Assembly (NCBI GenBank): GCA_023897205.1
Contig: JAHWDD010000004.1
Coordinates: 2,480,001 to 2,544,000, forward strand
Length of the DNA stretch: 64,000 nucleotides
Direction of reading: 5' to 3'
From: Exophiala sp. HKRS030
Lineage: Eukaryota > Ascomycota > Eurotiomycetes > Chaetothyriales > Herpotrichiellaceae
The notes under the pieces were generated by a model. That model was not told where the DNA came from. It did no database searches and saw only the letters and a program-made list of their open reading frames with translations. The number at the start of each line of letters is the position of its first letter. Within the stretch, counting starts at the first letter, position 1. The position numbers and the translations under genes were made by a program. This document shows, piece by piece, positions 21,854 through 33,216 of the stretch.

Positions 21854-23665
21854 CTACTTCCTCACTCTCCTCGCATGTCTGACGAGATTCTCAATGACTC
21901 CTTCGAAGGCTTCTTTCTCCTTCCGCAAGCCATCCCGCCGCTTGAGCCAATACTCCAGGAGTTCCGATGTCTTTTCAGTAACGTCCTGTAGCTCCTTTAC
22001 GTGAGCCTTGATTTCATCGTCTGTGAAGCCGTCTAATTTCTCGTCGGTTGTTGCACATAGACGCTTCACGGCGATCAAGTCTAATTCAGGAGGCGGTGGC
22101 GGGCCTTTCGGTCTCCTAGGCCGTCGTTCCTTGGTCGTTCCAGATTGTGTACTATCCACTGAGCCCGTAGAGTCATTGGCTGCTTGAGCTTTTAGTCGAG
22201 CCACAGATCCTAGGGTTCTGTCTGATTCTGATTGTCGCGATGAGGGTTCGAGGTTAATATCGGGAAGAATGAGCTTCTTCTGCTTCGAGGGTGGAAGGAT
22301 TTCGTCTAGGTCGACAGGAACACCAAGGCTGACTAAGAAGAGACGTCGTATCCTTGACTGTGTCCAATTGGGTGACTGAAGTGGAGGAGGTGTGATGAGT
22401 TGTTTCCAAAGGGAGCGTGACCTGTCGGAGGGGAAAATAGGTGAGTCGTCGGGAATAGGTTCTTGTCGGGTGATAAATGAGAGTTTTTCGGCTGTAGATG
22501 AGGGAAACATGGCATCCAAGTGCGCTTGGGTGACGGCGAATAGCTCTGGAACAGAGGAGAGCTTGTCGAAATCGATTAAGGGCTGTAGCATTGGGGCGTG
22601 TCATCAGCTAGGTTGTGAGCGCAATGTAGAAAGAACAAAACTCACAAAGGGTTGTGCAGGTATTTGATTGGGTTGAGAGGTAGATACAGGCGATGCCGTA
22701 GCATCTTCAGCTTCAACTTCAGGTTCCTGGAACTCATCATCGAAGTCCCCAAAGTCGTCATCAGCTCCTGCCTGTCCACCTTCTTCAAAGTCATCAAAGT
22801 CGTCTCCGAAATCATTACTATCATTACTGTTATTTTGAAGTGTAGATCTGCGTCTGGAGTGCTTCAAGGGGCTATCCTTTGATGGTGACCCTGAAACAGG
22901 TCAATGGCCCTTCTAAGCTACATTCAGACACTAGAAATTACCTGATTCATCACTCTTCTTTTCCATAAGATCGGGTGCAGCATCAAGGGCTCGCTTTTTG
23001 TATGCCTCTGTCCCAGGTACCTCGCCATGTACAGGCTCGGAATCTACCCTAGAGATGATAGTCTCAGGCACCGAAACATTGGAAGGAGGTCCTTCTCTGT
23101 TCGTATCATCTTCGGCCGGCCGTCTCTTGGTTGGGTCAGGTGTCTTCAGAATAATGTCTGGTGCAGCATCCATCTGCCTTTGTTGATATGCTGGAGTACC
23201 CGGGACCTCGCCATAACTAGCGGATTCGGGGTCGACCTTCTCAACCACGGTCCGTGGTATGAGAGTGCCCCCAGGTGTGGTGGGAGGCTCAATAGAAACA
23301 CGCCGACTTCTTGCTGGTGAGAGTATCTCTACCTCATCAGGTACCGCATCTTTGGCTCGCTTGTCATACGCAGGAGTTCCTGGGACCTCGCCGTAACTTG
23401 GCTCGTCATCGACTTTCTCTATGCGAGTTCTCGGTATGGGCGAGGCAGGAGTTACTGGTCTTGATCGTTTTTGGCCTTCCGAGGCGTCAGAGAAGTGGTC
23501 TTCTTCCCCTTCGGAGGATACTGCGATTACCAGTCAGCCCGGGTTTAGAAGAGATTGTGGTGGCCTCGTCTTACGTTCATGTGCACCGGGATCGACTAAT
23601 TCAATACTCTTTCTGGGTACCTCCAAACTTGTTCTTGACAGTGATCTTGAATGCGATCCAGACAT
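21854..23665 (-). CDS. LAA2-like AP-1 accessory protein with repeated YGEVPGT motif
   Basis: Four exons: 23665-23575, 23520-22942, 22890-22646 and 22582-21854. The introns are 54, 51 and 63 nt, all GT-AG, and every junction keeps frame; 547 aa. The N-terminal half has three copies of a 21-residue motif, [S/V]-[Y/H]-GEVPGT-x-AY-x2-R-x2-DA-x-PD. Next is an acidic Phe-rich stretch, NDFGDDFDDFEE and DDFGDFDDEFQEPE, of the kind that binds the gamma-adaptin ear. The C-terminal domain (PLIDFDKLSSVPELF, FPSDRSRSLWKQLITPP, W.QSRIRRLFLVSLGVPVDLDEILP, and a terminal coiled coil) fits the Laa2/DUF5102 group. Yeast Laa2 helps bring Laa1 and AP-1 to the Golgi/endosome; a similar role is inferred. The gene is divergent from NSP1 with 419 nt between. 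Confidence 0.72.
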
Positions 23666-24084
23666 TGTAGACGCACTGTGTGCAATGTTTGGATCGCTTT
23701 GAGGTCGAGGGCGTGGAGAGGCCGACAAGAGTGAGAAGATGAGTGAGCGGAGGTCGTTGGGCGAAGGGCAGTTGTGTCTCGCTTTCGCATTCCACGTTTG
23801 GGGCACTGCAGACTGCGCTACTCCGTACTCCGTATATTGTACCTGGCAGTTCGACTTTTTGTCTCCGCGCCCAAACGCGTCCACAGTATTTCCATTGACA
23901 CTACAACTTCTACACTAGATAGCCTTCCTTTTGTCAAGCTGGAAGTCATTGCCAACAATTCACGGCTAATACTCAGACCATCAAAGCCTGGAATCTTCCC
24001 TACCATTCCTTTCCGACCGGCGATGATAACCTGCGAAACCTCTCATCGTCGTTGAAATACCTCCTCCATTGGCAACTTTCCGAA
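23666..24084. promoter_or_regulatory. bidirectional promoter LAA2-like/NSP1 with tandem TACTCCGTA
   Basis: Compact 419-nt divergent promoter. Two exact TACTCCGTA copies overlap at 23819-23827 and 23826-23834. No TATA element stands out. Confidence 0.45.
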
Positions 24085-26126
24085 ATGGCTTTCAACTTCA
24101 ACCCTCCCGCCTCATCTGGGGGAGGAAGTGGTCAATCATTGTTTGGAACAGCAAATCAGCCTGCGAGTGGTGGTGGACTCTTTGGCAGTGGTACATCAGG
24201 CACCAATACAACAGGGTTCAATTTTGGTGGACAGCAACCTACGTCTGGTACAGCTGCGCCGAGTCTATTCGGAGCAGCTGGATCGACGGACAACAAGCCC
24301 GCCGCATCTGGTCTCTTTGGTGCTGGTTCTGGAAGTGCGCCACCATCTGGGGGTCTATTCGGCGCCAAAAAGCCTGACGACGCCCAAGGTGGTGACAGCG
24401 CAAAACCTACCTTTTCGTTCGGCACACCAGACAAGACATCAACACCCTCAACAAGCGCGCCTTCGCTATTTGGCTCGACAACCCCTGCGACCGGAGGCAC
24501 AAATAATGCTTTCAGTTTCGGAAATCCATCAACGACTCCTGCTGGGCCTCCCCCTTCTGGGTCAACATTCGGAGCAAGCACTGGCGGTGGTGGTCTGTTT
24601 GGAGCGAAACCTGCTGATGGTGCAGCCAAAGCACCATTCAATTTCACAAAACCCGATGCTCTTACCTCTGTATCATCAGCACCAGCGCCAGCAGCACCTT
24701 CAGGTGGTCTATTTGGACCCAAGCCGGCCACTGGTGGCTTCAGCTTTGGCGCTCCAAATCCAGCAGAAACAACTCAATCTTCTACACCAGCGCCAATGAC
24801 CACCGCCGAAGCGCCTAAACCTGCGTTCTCTTTCGGACCCTCCGCAGCAGCATCAACTGCAACTACACCTGCAACATCGCAGCCAGCCGCCCCGGGGACT
24901 ACACCCTCATTGTTCGGCGCGGCTCCTGCCAAAGATAGCAGCACAAGCCTTTTCCCCAAGCCAGCAGCGCCAGCAGCAACAACTGAAACAGCGCCCGCAA
25001 CAAAACCAGCATTTTCTTTCGGTCCATCTTCGACACAGGCTTCTGCTGCGCCAGCACAGGCGACTTCTGCTCCAACATCTAAACCACTGTTTGGTGGGCT
25101 CAACCTCGGCGCAGGTAACTCTACTCCAGCTGCTTCGACGGCTGCCGCAACTACGACTGGCACCACGGCGACATCTGCACCGGCTGCAAAAGGCTTTTCA
25201 TTCGGGCCCGCCACAACTACGGCAACCTCTCAACCTACAACAACTGCTGCCCCGGCTGCGTCCCCATTCTCATTTGGCCCAGCTAGCACTACTTCAGCTG
25301 CTCAGCCTGCTCCTACCACGGCCACTGCTGCCCCGGGGGCTGGCACCACGCAAGCGCTCGGACAGAGCACCATTGGAGCTCAGACATCCACCACAGGTCC
25401 CCCTCCTCCAGCTCAGTCTCGGTTACGCAATAAAACAATGGACGAAGTGCTAACGCGATGGGCAACTGACATGTCTCGATATTCCAAAGAGTTCAAGGAT
25501 CAGGCCGAGACTATTGCTCGTTGGGACCAGATCATTGTGGATAACTCTTCCAAGATCGACAAGCTCTATGTCCGGACAAGAACATGCGAGAGACAAACCA
25601 TGAGCGTCGACATGCAACTTGCAGCGGTTGAGAATCAGCAGAGCGAACTCGAGAGCTGGCTGACCAAATACGAGACTGACATTGATGAGATGCTTGCAAA
25701 AGACAGTGCAACTCAGACCGAACTAGGAGGGCCAGATCAGGAGAGGGAGCGGACTTACAAGTTGGCAGAAAGACTCGGAGAGAAACTGGATGAAATGGAA
25801 CGCGACTTGGGCAGTATGGTTGAGGAAGTCAATGCTGCTAATGCAAGTCTGAGTAAGAATGGCAAGGCAGACGAGCCAGTAAGCATATCTTATGGTAACT
25901 ATCGTGCTACAAGACTGATTATTTGCAGATTACCCAGATCGTCAAAATCCTCAACTCGCATCTTATGCAACTACAGACCATTGATCAGGGCACAGCTGCT
26001 CTGCAACAAAAAGTGGCTGCAGCACAGAAGACGGCTGGTAATCTTGGGTACCTGAATGGTTCTATGGGTCAAGGTAGCGGCACGGCTGTGCAGGAATTTT
26101 ATCGCAGCTACATGGGCAGAAGGTAG
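24085..26126 (+). CDS. NSP1: nucleoporin Nsp1 (FG-repeat, Nup62 family)
   Basis: Two exons, 24085-25878 and 25929-26126, with a 50-nt intron (GTAAGC..TGCAG); 663 aa. Residues 1 to about 440 are an unstructured FG domain with many GLFG, SLFG and FSFG repeats separated by Ala/Thr/Ser/Pro spacers, the permeability-barrier material. From about 445 the Nsp1_C coiled-coil begins (RNKTMDEVLTRWATDMSRY, RWDQIIVDNSSKIDKLYVRT). It continues through the splice (ADEP|ITQIVKILNSHLMQLQ) to FYRSYMGRR. In the pore this helix bundle pairs with Nup57/Nup49 and Nup82. The ATG (MAFNFNPPA) is the first in frame at the FG domain. The N-terminal Gly-rich FG and the C-terminal more Ala/Thr-rich FxFG spacers are typical of fungi. 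Confidence 0.95.
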
Positions 26127-26565
26127 ATTTTGGTTGTATGACTATGGGCAACGTTAATTGATGATACGGGAAAGCCTCACTTGAAGGAAGTGACAGCTAT
26201 AGGTCTAGGTCAGACAGCTAGTCCAACACGAGTGAAGTTTTTGATTATTTTTCCATGAGAGCCCGGATCGTGACAGAATGATAGATGATTGGAAGGAGGC
26301 TTCTGCAAATGTGTATAGAAGAGCTCAATCTGGAACCTGAGCAAACAAAAGCGGAGTGGCAGGCGCCTCACGACTCATTGATTGGTATTTGAGCAGAGTC
26401 TGGGGGCATTCATATCTGTACAGAGCAGAACAGAGCAATTCCCAAGTCAATTCTGGTGGTGCATGTTTGATCCCGTCACTTATTTCTTTGATCTCTCGTC
26501 CAAATCAACGCCTGCCCACCTTTGTGTCAGTCCATCTCGTGGAGTCTTGGGCATATGAGGAATCT
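26127..26565. other. convergent intergenic region
   Basis: 3' flanks of NSP1 and INH1. No feature recognised. Confidence 0.5.
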
Positions 26566-27003
26566 TCACGTACGCTCGCTCTCCAGGGTGTTGATGTGCT
26601 TCTCCAATTCTTCGAGGTGGGCTCTCTGGTCGGCAAGACGCTCCTTGAGTCTTTTCAAACTAGTATGGGCACCGATGTTAGAGTTCGTGCCTCGATCAAC
26701 TTTTGTTGTGTGCTAATGGAGAAAAAAGGAGCCAGGTAGAGCTTACGCTTCCATCTCCTTGTCCCGGATGTACTTGGTTTCACTGGCCTGCTCACGCTTT
26801 TGCCACGAGTCCCTACCAGGGAGTTAGTGTTGGGGTTCCTTTGTCTTCCACCATTCCCAGCAAATGAGGTAGCATTACCCATGGGTCATGCTCGATCTTG
26901 GAGCACCGGTATCGCCTTCACTGGCACGGAAGGAGGCGACGGAGAAGGACCGACGGACAGCAGGAGTGGCTCTTGCGAGCTTGACAACTTGAGTTCGCAG
27001 CAT
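26566..27003 (-). CDS. INH1: mitochondrial F1F0-ATPase inhibitor (Inh1/IF1 family)
   Basis: Small gene in three exons: 27003-26879, 26812-26747 and 26659-26566; 94 aa. Introns of 66 and 87 nt have GTAATG/GTAAGC donors and GTAG/CTAG acceptors. Exon 1 encodes a mitochondrial presequence (MLRTQVVKLARATPAVRRSF) followed by SEGDTGAPRS, the usual GDTGA-type start of the mature inhibitor. Exon 2 gives the conserved core (DSWQKREQASETKYIRDKE) and exon 3 the C-terminal coiled coil (LKRLKERLADQRAHLEELEKHI). IF1-type proteins bind F1-ATPase when the matrix acidifies and stop ATP hydrolysis. All three junctions are in frame and the total length fits the family. It is divergent from the 14-3-3 gene. Confidence 0.9.
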
Positions 27004-28347
27004 TGTGAAAAAGATTGATCAAGGATTCGACGGTAGACTAGCAAGAGGACAACAAAGATTTGCAGATGGTTGATTGTTTGAAGTTCGGCCTGCGGGAGAA
27101 GCTCGCTTAGTGTTGCTGCAACAAGCTTGCGCAGACGCTATGACGAGATTGAACCCTGCAGATGAGGATCACGTGGCCACTACACACCAACACGAGGCTA
27201 GGTACTTCAGAGATACTGTACGCGCAGAAAATAAAGATAATAGGCAGGTTGAAACTATAAATATACTCTGTGTAGACGTCTATAGTACTTTATTTTGTCT
27301 AGAAGAATGCAAAGGATTGAAAGGTCTACAGAGTCACAGCGACAATTATCATGCTAGCGAGAGGGTGATCTCATTGTCATCCAACTATTCATAGATAAAA
27401 GGAGCCAAAAAAAATCCGTCTATATATGGAACATGTACTCCAGACGGTACGTATGTACTGTACAATGGTTTTGACATCTTTCAGCCTCTCGACGACATGA
27501 AACAGACACGTCGATGTGAAACTGGGGAGATTAATGTGAGAAAGACCTCAGTTTTGATAGCTGACGGTGGACAGATGACGCCATGCCGAATTGGGGATGG
27601 TGGGCTTTTCGCAGTTGTTGGCCCCCCCTTTGCGCTCCTTCCCTCTCTTGCTTTGCTCCCACCCTCCCAACTCTGTCACTGCCTGCGCACAAGTCTTAAG
27701 TTAGTCTCGTTTGAATTGAGATTCCCATCTTTGCCCTTTCTACCACAACACAACCTGAAACCACCACACCAACTTCCACACTTTTTCAATTCTCTGCGCC
27801 TCCAAAATCTTCCATCTCTCGAGTCCTCGCTCACAACGACTCTCGCTCATTCTTCCACTCTTTCGAGACGGTAAGCTCTTCTCCCTACTGTCCCCCTCGT
27901 GAGTCCAGGGGTACCTGTATACCCCACGTCTTCAGCCGCGACGACGGAACCCTCACTTGCGCTGTGATCCCTGCGAAATTTAGCTCAGGCCGACGATGCA
28001 AAGCACACCGTCGCTCAAGATCCCTCGTCATCTTTGCAGCATGTTTGCCTCGAATCGTAGATCGCGACTCCTTCAAATCTCAACACAGGCGTCTGATTGA
28101 CGTCAATCCCGTCCGTCGACTTCCACAGCCTCAATCTCGAGCTTTGTGCAGCAACCATGACCATGGACCTTGAGGAAGCCGTCCTGCATCACGATCTGGC
28201 CCTCTTCCATGGCAGCAACATTTATTCGCCATTCTTTGGAACCGTCGCACATGTTCTTACTTGCCGTTGTGGACAGAGTTTCCGCTAATCATCAGTCTCA
28301 CAGGTGTTTCTTAGTGTAAACCAATTCACCAAAAATTAACATCAAAC
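27004..28347. promoter_or_regulatory. divergent promoter INH1/14-3-3, probable 5'-UTR intron
   Basis: A CT-rich leader at about 27630-27870 looks like the transcribed leader of the 14-3-3 gene. A donor GTAAGC at 27870 and an acceptor CACAG ending at 28303 would define a 5'-UTR intron of about 434 nt, just before the ATG at 28348. The ATGs within the putative intron would then be removed from the leader. Confidence 0.4.
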
Positions 28348-29300
28348 ATGGGTGTCGAGGAATCAGTCTACTTGGCAAAGCTTGCTGAGCAAGCCGAGCG
28401 CTATGAAGGTGAGCTTTTTTTCTGCCTCTGTTCGCGTCGCGTGTTGCTGATCTAGCGCAGAAATGGTCGAGAACATGAAGGTCGTTGCATCTGCAGACCA
28501 AGAACTCTCTGTCGAAGAGCGAAATCTCCTCTCTGTCGCCTACAAGAACGTCATCGGCGCTCGCCGAGCCTCGTGGAGAATCGTCACATCTATCGAGCAA
28601 AAGGAGGAATCCAAAGGCAATGAGGCGCAGGTCAAACTCATCAAGGAATACCGCCAGACAATCGAGAAGGAGCTCGGAAAGATCTGCGAAGACATCCTTG
28701 AGGTCCTCGATCAACATTTGATCCCCTCGGCCCAATCCGGCGAGTCCAAGGTCTTCTACCACAAGATGTAAGTTTTTTCTTCTTAATTCGACCAGGCACA
28801 TCTGACCCCTCGACCAGGAAGGGTGATTACCACCGCTACCTCGCTGAATTCGCCACTGCCGATAAGCGAAAGGAGTCCGCCGACAAGTCTCTTGAAGCTT
28901 ACAAGGCTGCCACCGAGGTTGCTCAGACTGATCTCGCTCCTACTCATCCCATCCGACTTGGTCTTGCCCTGAACTTCTCCGTCTTCTACTATGAGATTCT
29001 CAACTCTCCCGACCAGGCTTGCCACCTTGCAAAGCAGGCTTTTGATGATGCCATCGCTGAGCTTGACACCCTGAGCGAGGAAAGCTACAAGGACTCTACA
29101 TTGATCATGCAGTTGCTGCGGGACAACCTGGTGAGTACACTTTAGTCGGTCGAATTGTTCGTGTCACTGACAGATTGCAGACCCTCTGGACTTCTTCTGA
29201 GGCTGAACCACAAGAGGCAGCTGGTCAATCAAGTGAAGCACCTAAGGAGACTGAGGCTGCCGCTGCCCCCGCCGCCGAGGCTGAGAAGACTGATGCTTAA
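28348..29300 (+). CDS. BMH1: 14-3-3 protein (Bmh1/ArtA type)
   Basis: Four exons: 28348-28408, 28461-28767, 28818-29130 and 29181-29300, with introns of 52, 50 and 50 nt; 266 aa. Both family signatures are present: [20 protein letters not shown] in exon 2 and [20 protein letters not shown], the latter split by the last intron between NL and TLW. Phosphopeptide-binding residues sit in the [12 protein letters not shown] and NFSVFYYEI helices. The C-terminal tail is Glu/Ala-rich, as in fungal members. These dimers bind phosphoserine motifs and act in signalling, morphogenesis and metabolism. All junctions restore the known protein pattern, and the ATG ([20 protein letters not shown]) is canonical. 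Confidence 0.96.
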
Positions 29301-30581
29301 ATTTCAGATCGTGTCATGGTGATATTCCCAACTTGGCAATCGGAACACTGGACCGATGTGGTCTCTAAGGCTCTGCGACAATTGGGAGACAATGCTCAAA
29401 TGCACTAAGCATTCAAAAAAACCAATCTTTCCTTCCCACCTAACCCCCAAATGATGTTTTTCCCCGTACGAATAGCTCAAATAGCAGATGATACAGCAGA
29501 CATCTGTGTTGTGGTGCGAACCCGATTATGTCAGCTACTACTTTTAGACAAAAGACTGGAGAAATAGCAATATCAGGAATCGGTTCATCGTTCTGCAAAT
29601 ATTGAGGCTTGTTTCTTGTCTTGGAATTCGTAAAGAGTAGATGGATCTTTGGTTTATCAATTGTGACGCCTGAGCCTGATCAAGTTGTACCTGTAAGATT
29701 GACTGACTTGTGGTTTGTGATGAGGAACTTGCTACTGAGAGAGGTGCATGTGTCTTTCTCTTGTCTTGTCATCTACCGATGCCGACATGATGCTCGGAGA
29801 CTTAGCTCGCTAGGTACCTAAACGTCGTGACTTGTTTTATGTAGAGTATACCTACCTGGCAGTGCCAACGGGAGACAAAAGATGACGACTTGATGAAATG
29901 TTGTGCCTGTTGACGACAACGACAACAACAGTTGATGAAGATGATGATAATGAAGATGATGGAGGATGCAAGTTTTCTTCATCATATTGATATGTAGCGT
30001 CCTCTACTGCCGCTTGGTCTGATATCTATCTATCTAGGTAACTGGGGGCAGTCTGTTCGACCTCACCGGTCGACTCTTTGATTGTCGATTGTGGTGATGA
30101 TCTTTATCCGTAGAGTAAGTCTCACCGACGATGACTTTTTCTTCTCTTTTCTTTTCCCCTTTTTTTGCTGCTTCTTCGTTTTTGTACCCTTCGAAGCCCA
30201 CCTGATGATCAATCCAATCTTCTCACCGACCACCGCACCAAGCTCCAAAAGGACTTTCAAGATCATAGCCGGGGGGGGCTCACTTTCTGCTCTCGTTTCT
30301 GCCTCTCCAAAAGCTGCTCTCTGTTTGAAAAAATTGCCCACTTGTCTTTTCTTTGGTCTCCTCTCTTCTCCTTTCTTCTGTCTCCTTGAAATCAATCCTC
30401 ATGTCGTCTCGGGGGGAAAAGTGTCGATATGTTTTTTTGGCGGACATTTTTTGCATTCGTGCGCGCACACACTTCATTCCCGTGTAGCAGTTTTCATTCG
30501 TCTTTGAACTGAAGAAGAAGGAGAAGAAATCACCAACGACAACCCTTCCCTTTCTTCCTTTGCCCATTTCCACGGATTCAA
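29301..30581. other. intergenic region with simple-sequence tracts
   Basis: 3' flanks of the 14-3-3 gene and the low-complexity gene. Holds an acaacgacaacaac/gatgatgat tract (about 29915-29962) and pyrimidine-rich runs (30135-30185, 30340-30375). No gene seen. Confidence 0.5.
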
Positions 30582-32430
30582 TCACTTTGTCGAAGCCGAA
30601 GGTGGGTGTGAAGACGGAGGAGGACGACGACGACGACGACGGGCACGACGTTCAAGATTGTTGAATGACCAACTCGCCTTTTCGAGGTTTCCGGCTTCGA
30701 CCTTGCCGTCACGCACCAGGGCTTCACGACTCATGAGGACGGGAGTGATGAATTTGAAGATTTGTGGGTTGGCTCTGGCTCTTTCGATGGCGTCGTAAAA
30801 GGTGTCGTTGTCATCCTCGTCGTCTTCATCGTCATCATCACCGTCACTTTCGGTTGTCGAAGATGCCGGGAAGGTGTGGATGTTTTCTTGGTGTGCGAGT
30901 AGGGAGTAACCTGCCCCCGATAGTGTACATTCACCGGCGCCGGCACCGGCACCGGCACCGTCACTGACAGGAGGAATGGTCTTGGTCGTGGTCGTGACCA
31001 TGTCCGTGGCGAGAGTTGTGGTGGTACTCTTTGAAGAGTCATTCTTGTTGACGTCAATAGACTCGATTCCTTTTCGGGCCGTAGACGTATCGACACCCGG
31101 AGCTGTTGAAGTGCAAGTCGAAGGTGACAAGGGCAACAACAATTCATCGTCCAGAGCATTTCTAAACATGCCATTGCATCGTTTGAAATACAATCCCTTG
31201 GCGAGGCCGCTGGTAGCCATGCACGCCTCGAGCCGAGCCTTTTCGTCGCGGATGCGTCGAGTGGTCTCTTCGGCGGCCAGGCGGGCAATGAGGGCCATTA
31301 CTTCCGCCTCTTCTTTGGCCTCTTGAGCTTGACGTCTCTCGTAGTAGGTCTCGTGGCCGTAGTCACTTTCGCTGCCGATCTCCTCCTCCCACGACGTCGT
31401 GGTCACGGTGGTGTGTGACTTTTTGTTTGTTTTGGAGTCTTCTGTGCTACAGGTCGACAAGCCAGAACTCAAAGACACCGTAGCAGTAGTAGTAGCAGTA
31501 TCTGAAGATAAAGACGCAGATGAAGTTGATCCGGCATGGGCTCTTCCACCACCAGCACAACCTTCTTTACCTGTGTCCGTGACTGGTGGTTGGTGTTCAG
31601 GTTGACTGACTCTTTCGTCGAGGATCTTGGTCAATTTGTCGTGTCTGGTCTTTGCAAGATCGTCAATTGCCTTGACAAACTCTGCGGGTTTGATGACAAC
31701 GTCAGGACTATCCGAGAAGATGCAACCTTTGCCATGAACGTAGGTGATGATTGGAATCGGTAGAGGGTCGTCGTCGTCGTCGTCATGCTCGGCCTCCTTG
31801 TTGTTGTTGTTGATGATGATGGTAGTAGTATTATTGGGGATTGCGGGAGTTCGACGACGCCAAAATGGTGTGGGTCGGCTCACGGTGACGACTTTGAGGT
31901 TCTTCAAGATGGACTTTCTTTTTTCGTTGGATCCTGGCAGAGAAGAGTACAACGGGTAGATTTTGTCGCGGATGTCATCCAGGGTGGCAACATCGTAGGT
32001 CTCTTCGTCACTGCGTTGATGTGTGTTAGTCCATGCGCGGTCTGGTAATGAGCGCGATGAAACCCTGAGAAGGTTGTATAGTACATGTTCAAGTCCAGAC
32101 AAGACAGACTATAGAGGTTTGAACATTATACGTTTCTGGACAATCTTGAAAATATCGACCAGTTGGTGGTGAGAAAACAGAGACAGAGCAATGAAGATAT
32201 CGGTAAAGGACAGACTGAAACACAACGAAATGACAAGTAGTCAAAGCAGATCACTAGACTCACATGTCACGATGAACCTCGCACAACTTGAAGGTCGTCT
32301 TGGTCTCGCCATCACAAGTACGGCATTCACGAGCACGAACACAGTCAACACAAACTTCGTATTGATCGTGTCCCCACAGATACGATATTGGAGTGTCGAG
32401 TGCAGGGTTCAATAGAATCAAGGTAACCAT
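30582..32430 (-). CDS. hypothetical protein: N-terminal Cys module, long low-complexity region
   Basis: Proposed exons 32430-32264 and 32010-30582, with a 253-nt intron (GTGAGT..CGCAG); 531 aa. The intron is longer than others here, so an extra small exon or another acceptor is possible. Exon 1 encodes a Cys/His cluster, CVDCVRARECRTC followed by CEVH, spaced like a zinc ribbon. The splice restores HRD-I-DEETYDVATLDDIRDKIYPLYSSLP, which precedes EKRKSILKNLKVVT, a structured-looking block. The rest is disordered: Asn and Asp runs, Ser/Thr stretches, an acidic DGDDDDEDDEDDND run, a Gly-Ala repeat, and an Arg-rich C-terminus with a run of Arg. One helical patch (RQAQEAKEEAEVMALIARLAAEETTRRI) may be a coiled coil. 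I do not recognise the family. Confidence 0.5.
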
Positions 32431-33216
32431 CTTGATCAAATGCACCAGCTATGGTGTAAAGTCAAGCCAGGTGGTGAATCTCTCAGGTAGTTGAAGGAAG
32501 ATAGTGATGGTTCTAGTAAAGTAGGAAGATAGTCTGTGTGAGAAGAAAAGGGAAAGATGAAAAGATTTATTGGAAGAGGCTGATGTGAGGAATCAAATGT
32601 TGGAAATTTTACTATGTGTGGAACTCGATTGAAGCATTCATCGCTGCCTGTCTGTCAGGACTGAATGGTGAAGGGCCGAAAGGATATCATCGGTCCAGCC
32701 ACATGCGACACGGCTTGTGTGACTGCGCAGTTGATCCATGTCTGATATTCAACCGTGTTGACATTATCACGAGGTGGCTCTGGTCGCGTTGTCGTGTTGA
32801 TCTCTCATGCGTCACTAATGAATGAACACCGCTACAAGTTGGTATCGGTGACTGTGAGGTAACGGCATCTGCTGAGAGTGGTGTCGCCGTCTGTGCTCTG
32901 GCAAGGACATTTTCAGGAAAGTGACATGTCTCAGAATGAACAAGATAGTTCCAGCAATCTGTCTCCAACTTGACAGCCAGAGACCACTAGCCAGAGAGTT
33001 GGCTTCTTTGATAAGTCGACGTTTGCTTTTCAGTTGCAGGGCATCTTCCAGCAACCAGAAATGCAACATAAAGCAGTTGTCGATACCAGTGTCATGGTAT
33101 GATGACGGTGACAAAGGTCTTTATCCCTGAATCATGATCCTGCCGAATGCCTGGACCCAGTGGTAGCAAGTATATCAAGTAGCTTGTGTACAACCCGGAC
33201 CCTCTGTGGATCGTTT
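32431..33216. other. intergenic region
   Basis: Promoter side of the low-complexity gene and 3' flank of the TED1-like gene. Nothing recognised. Confidence 0.5.
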
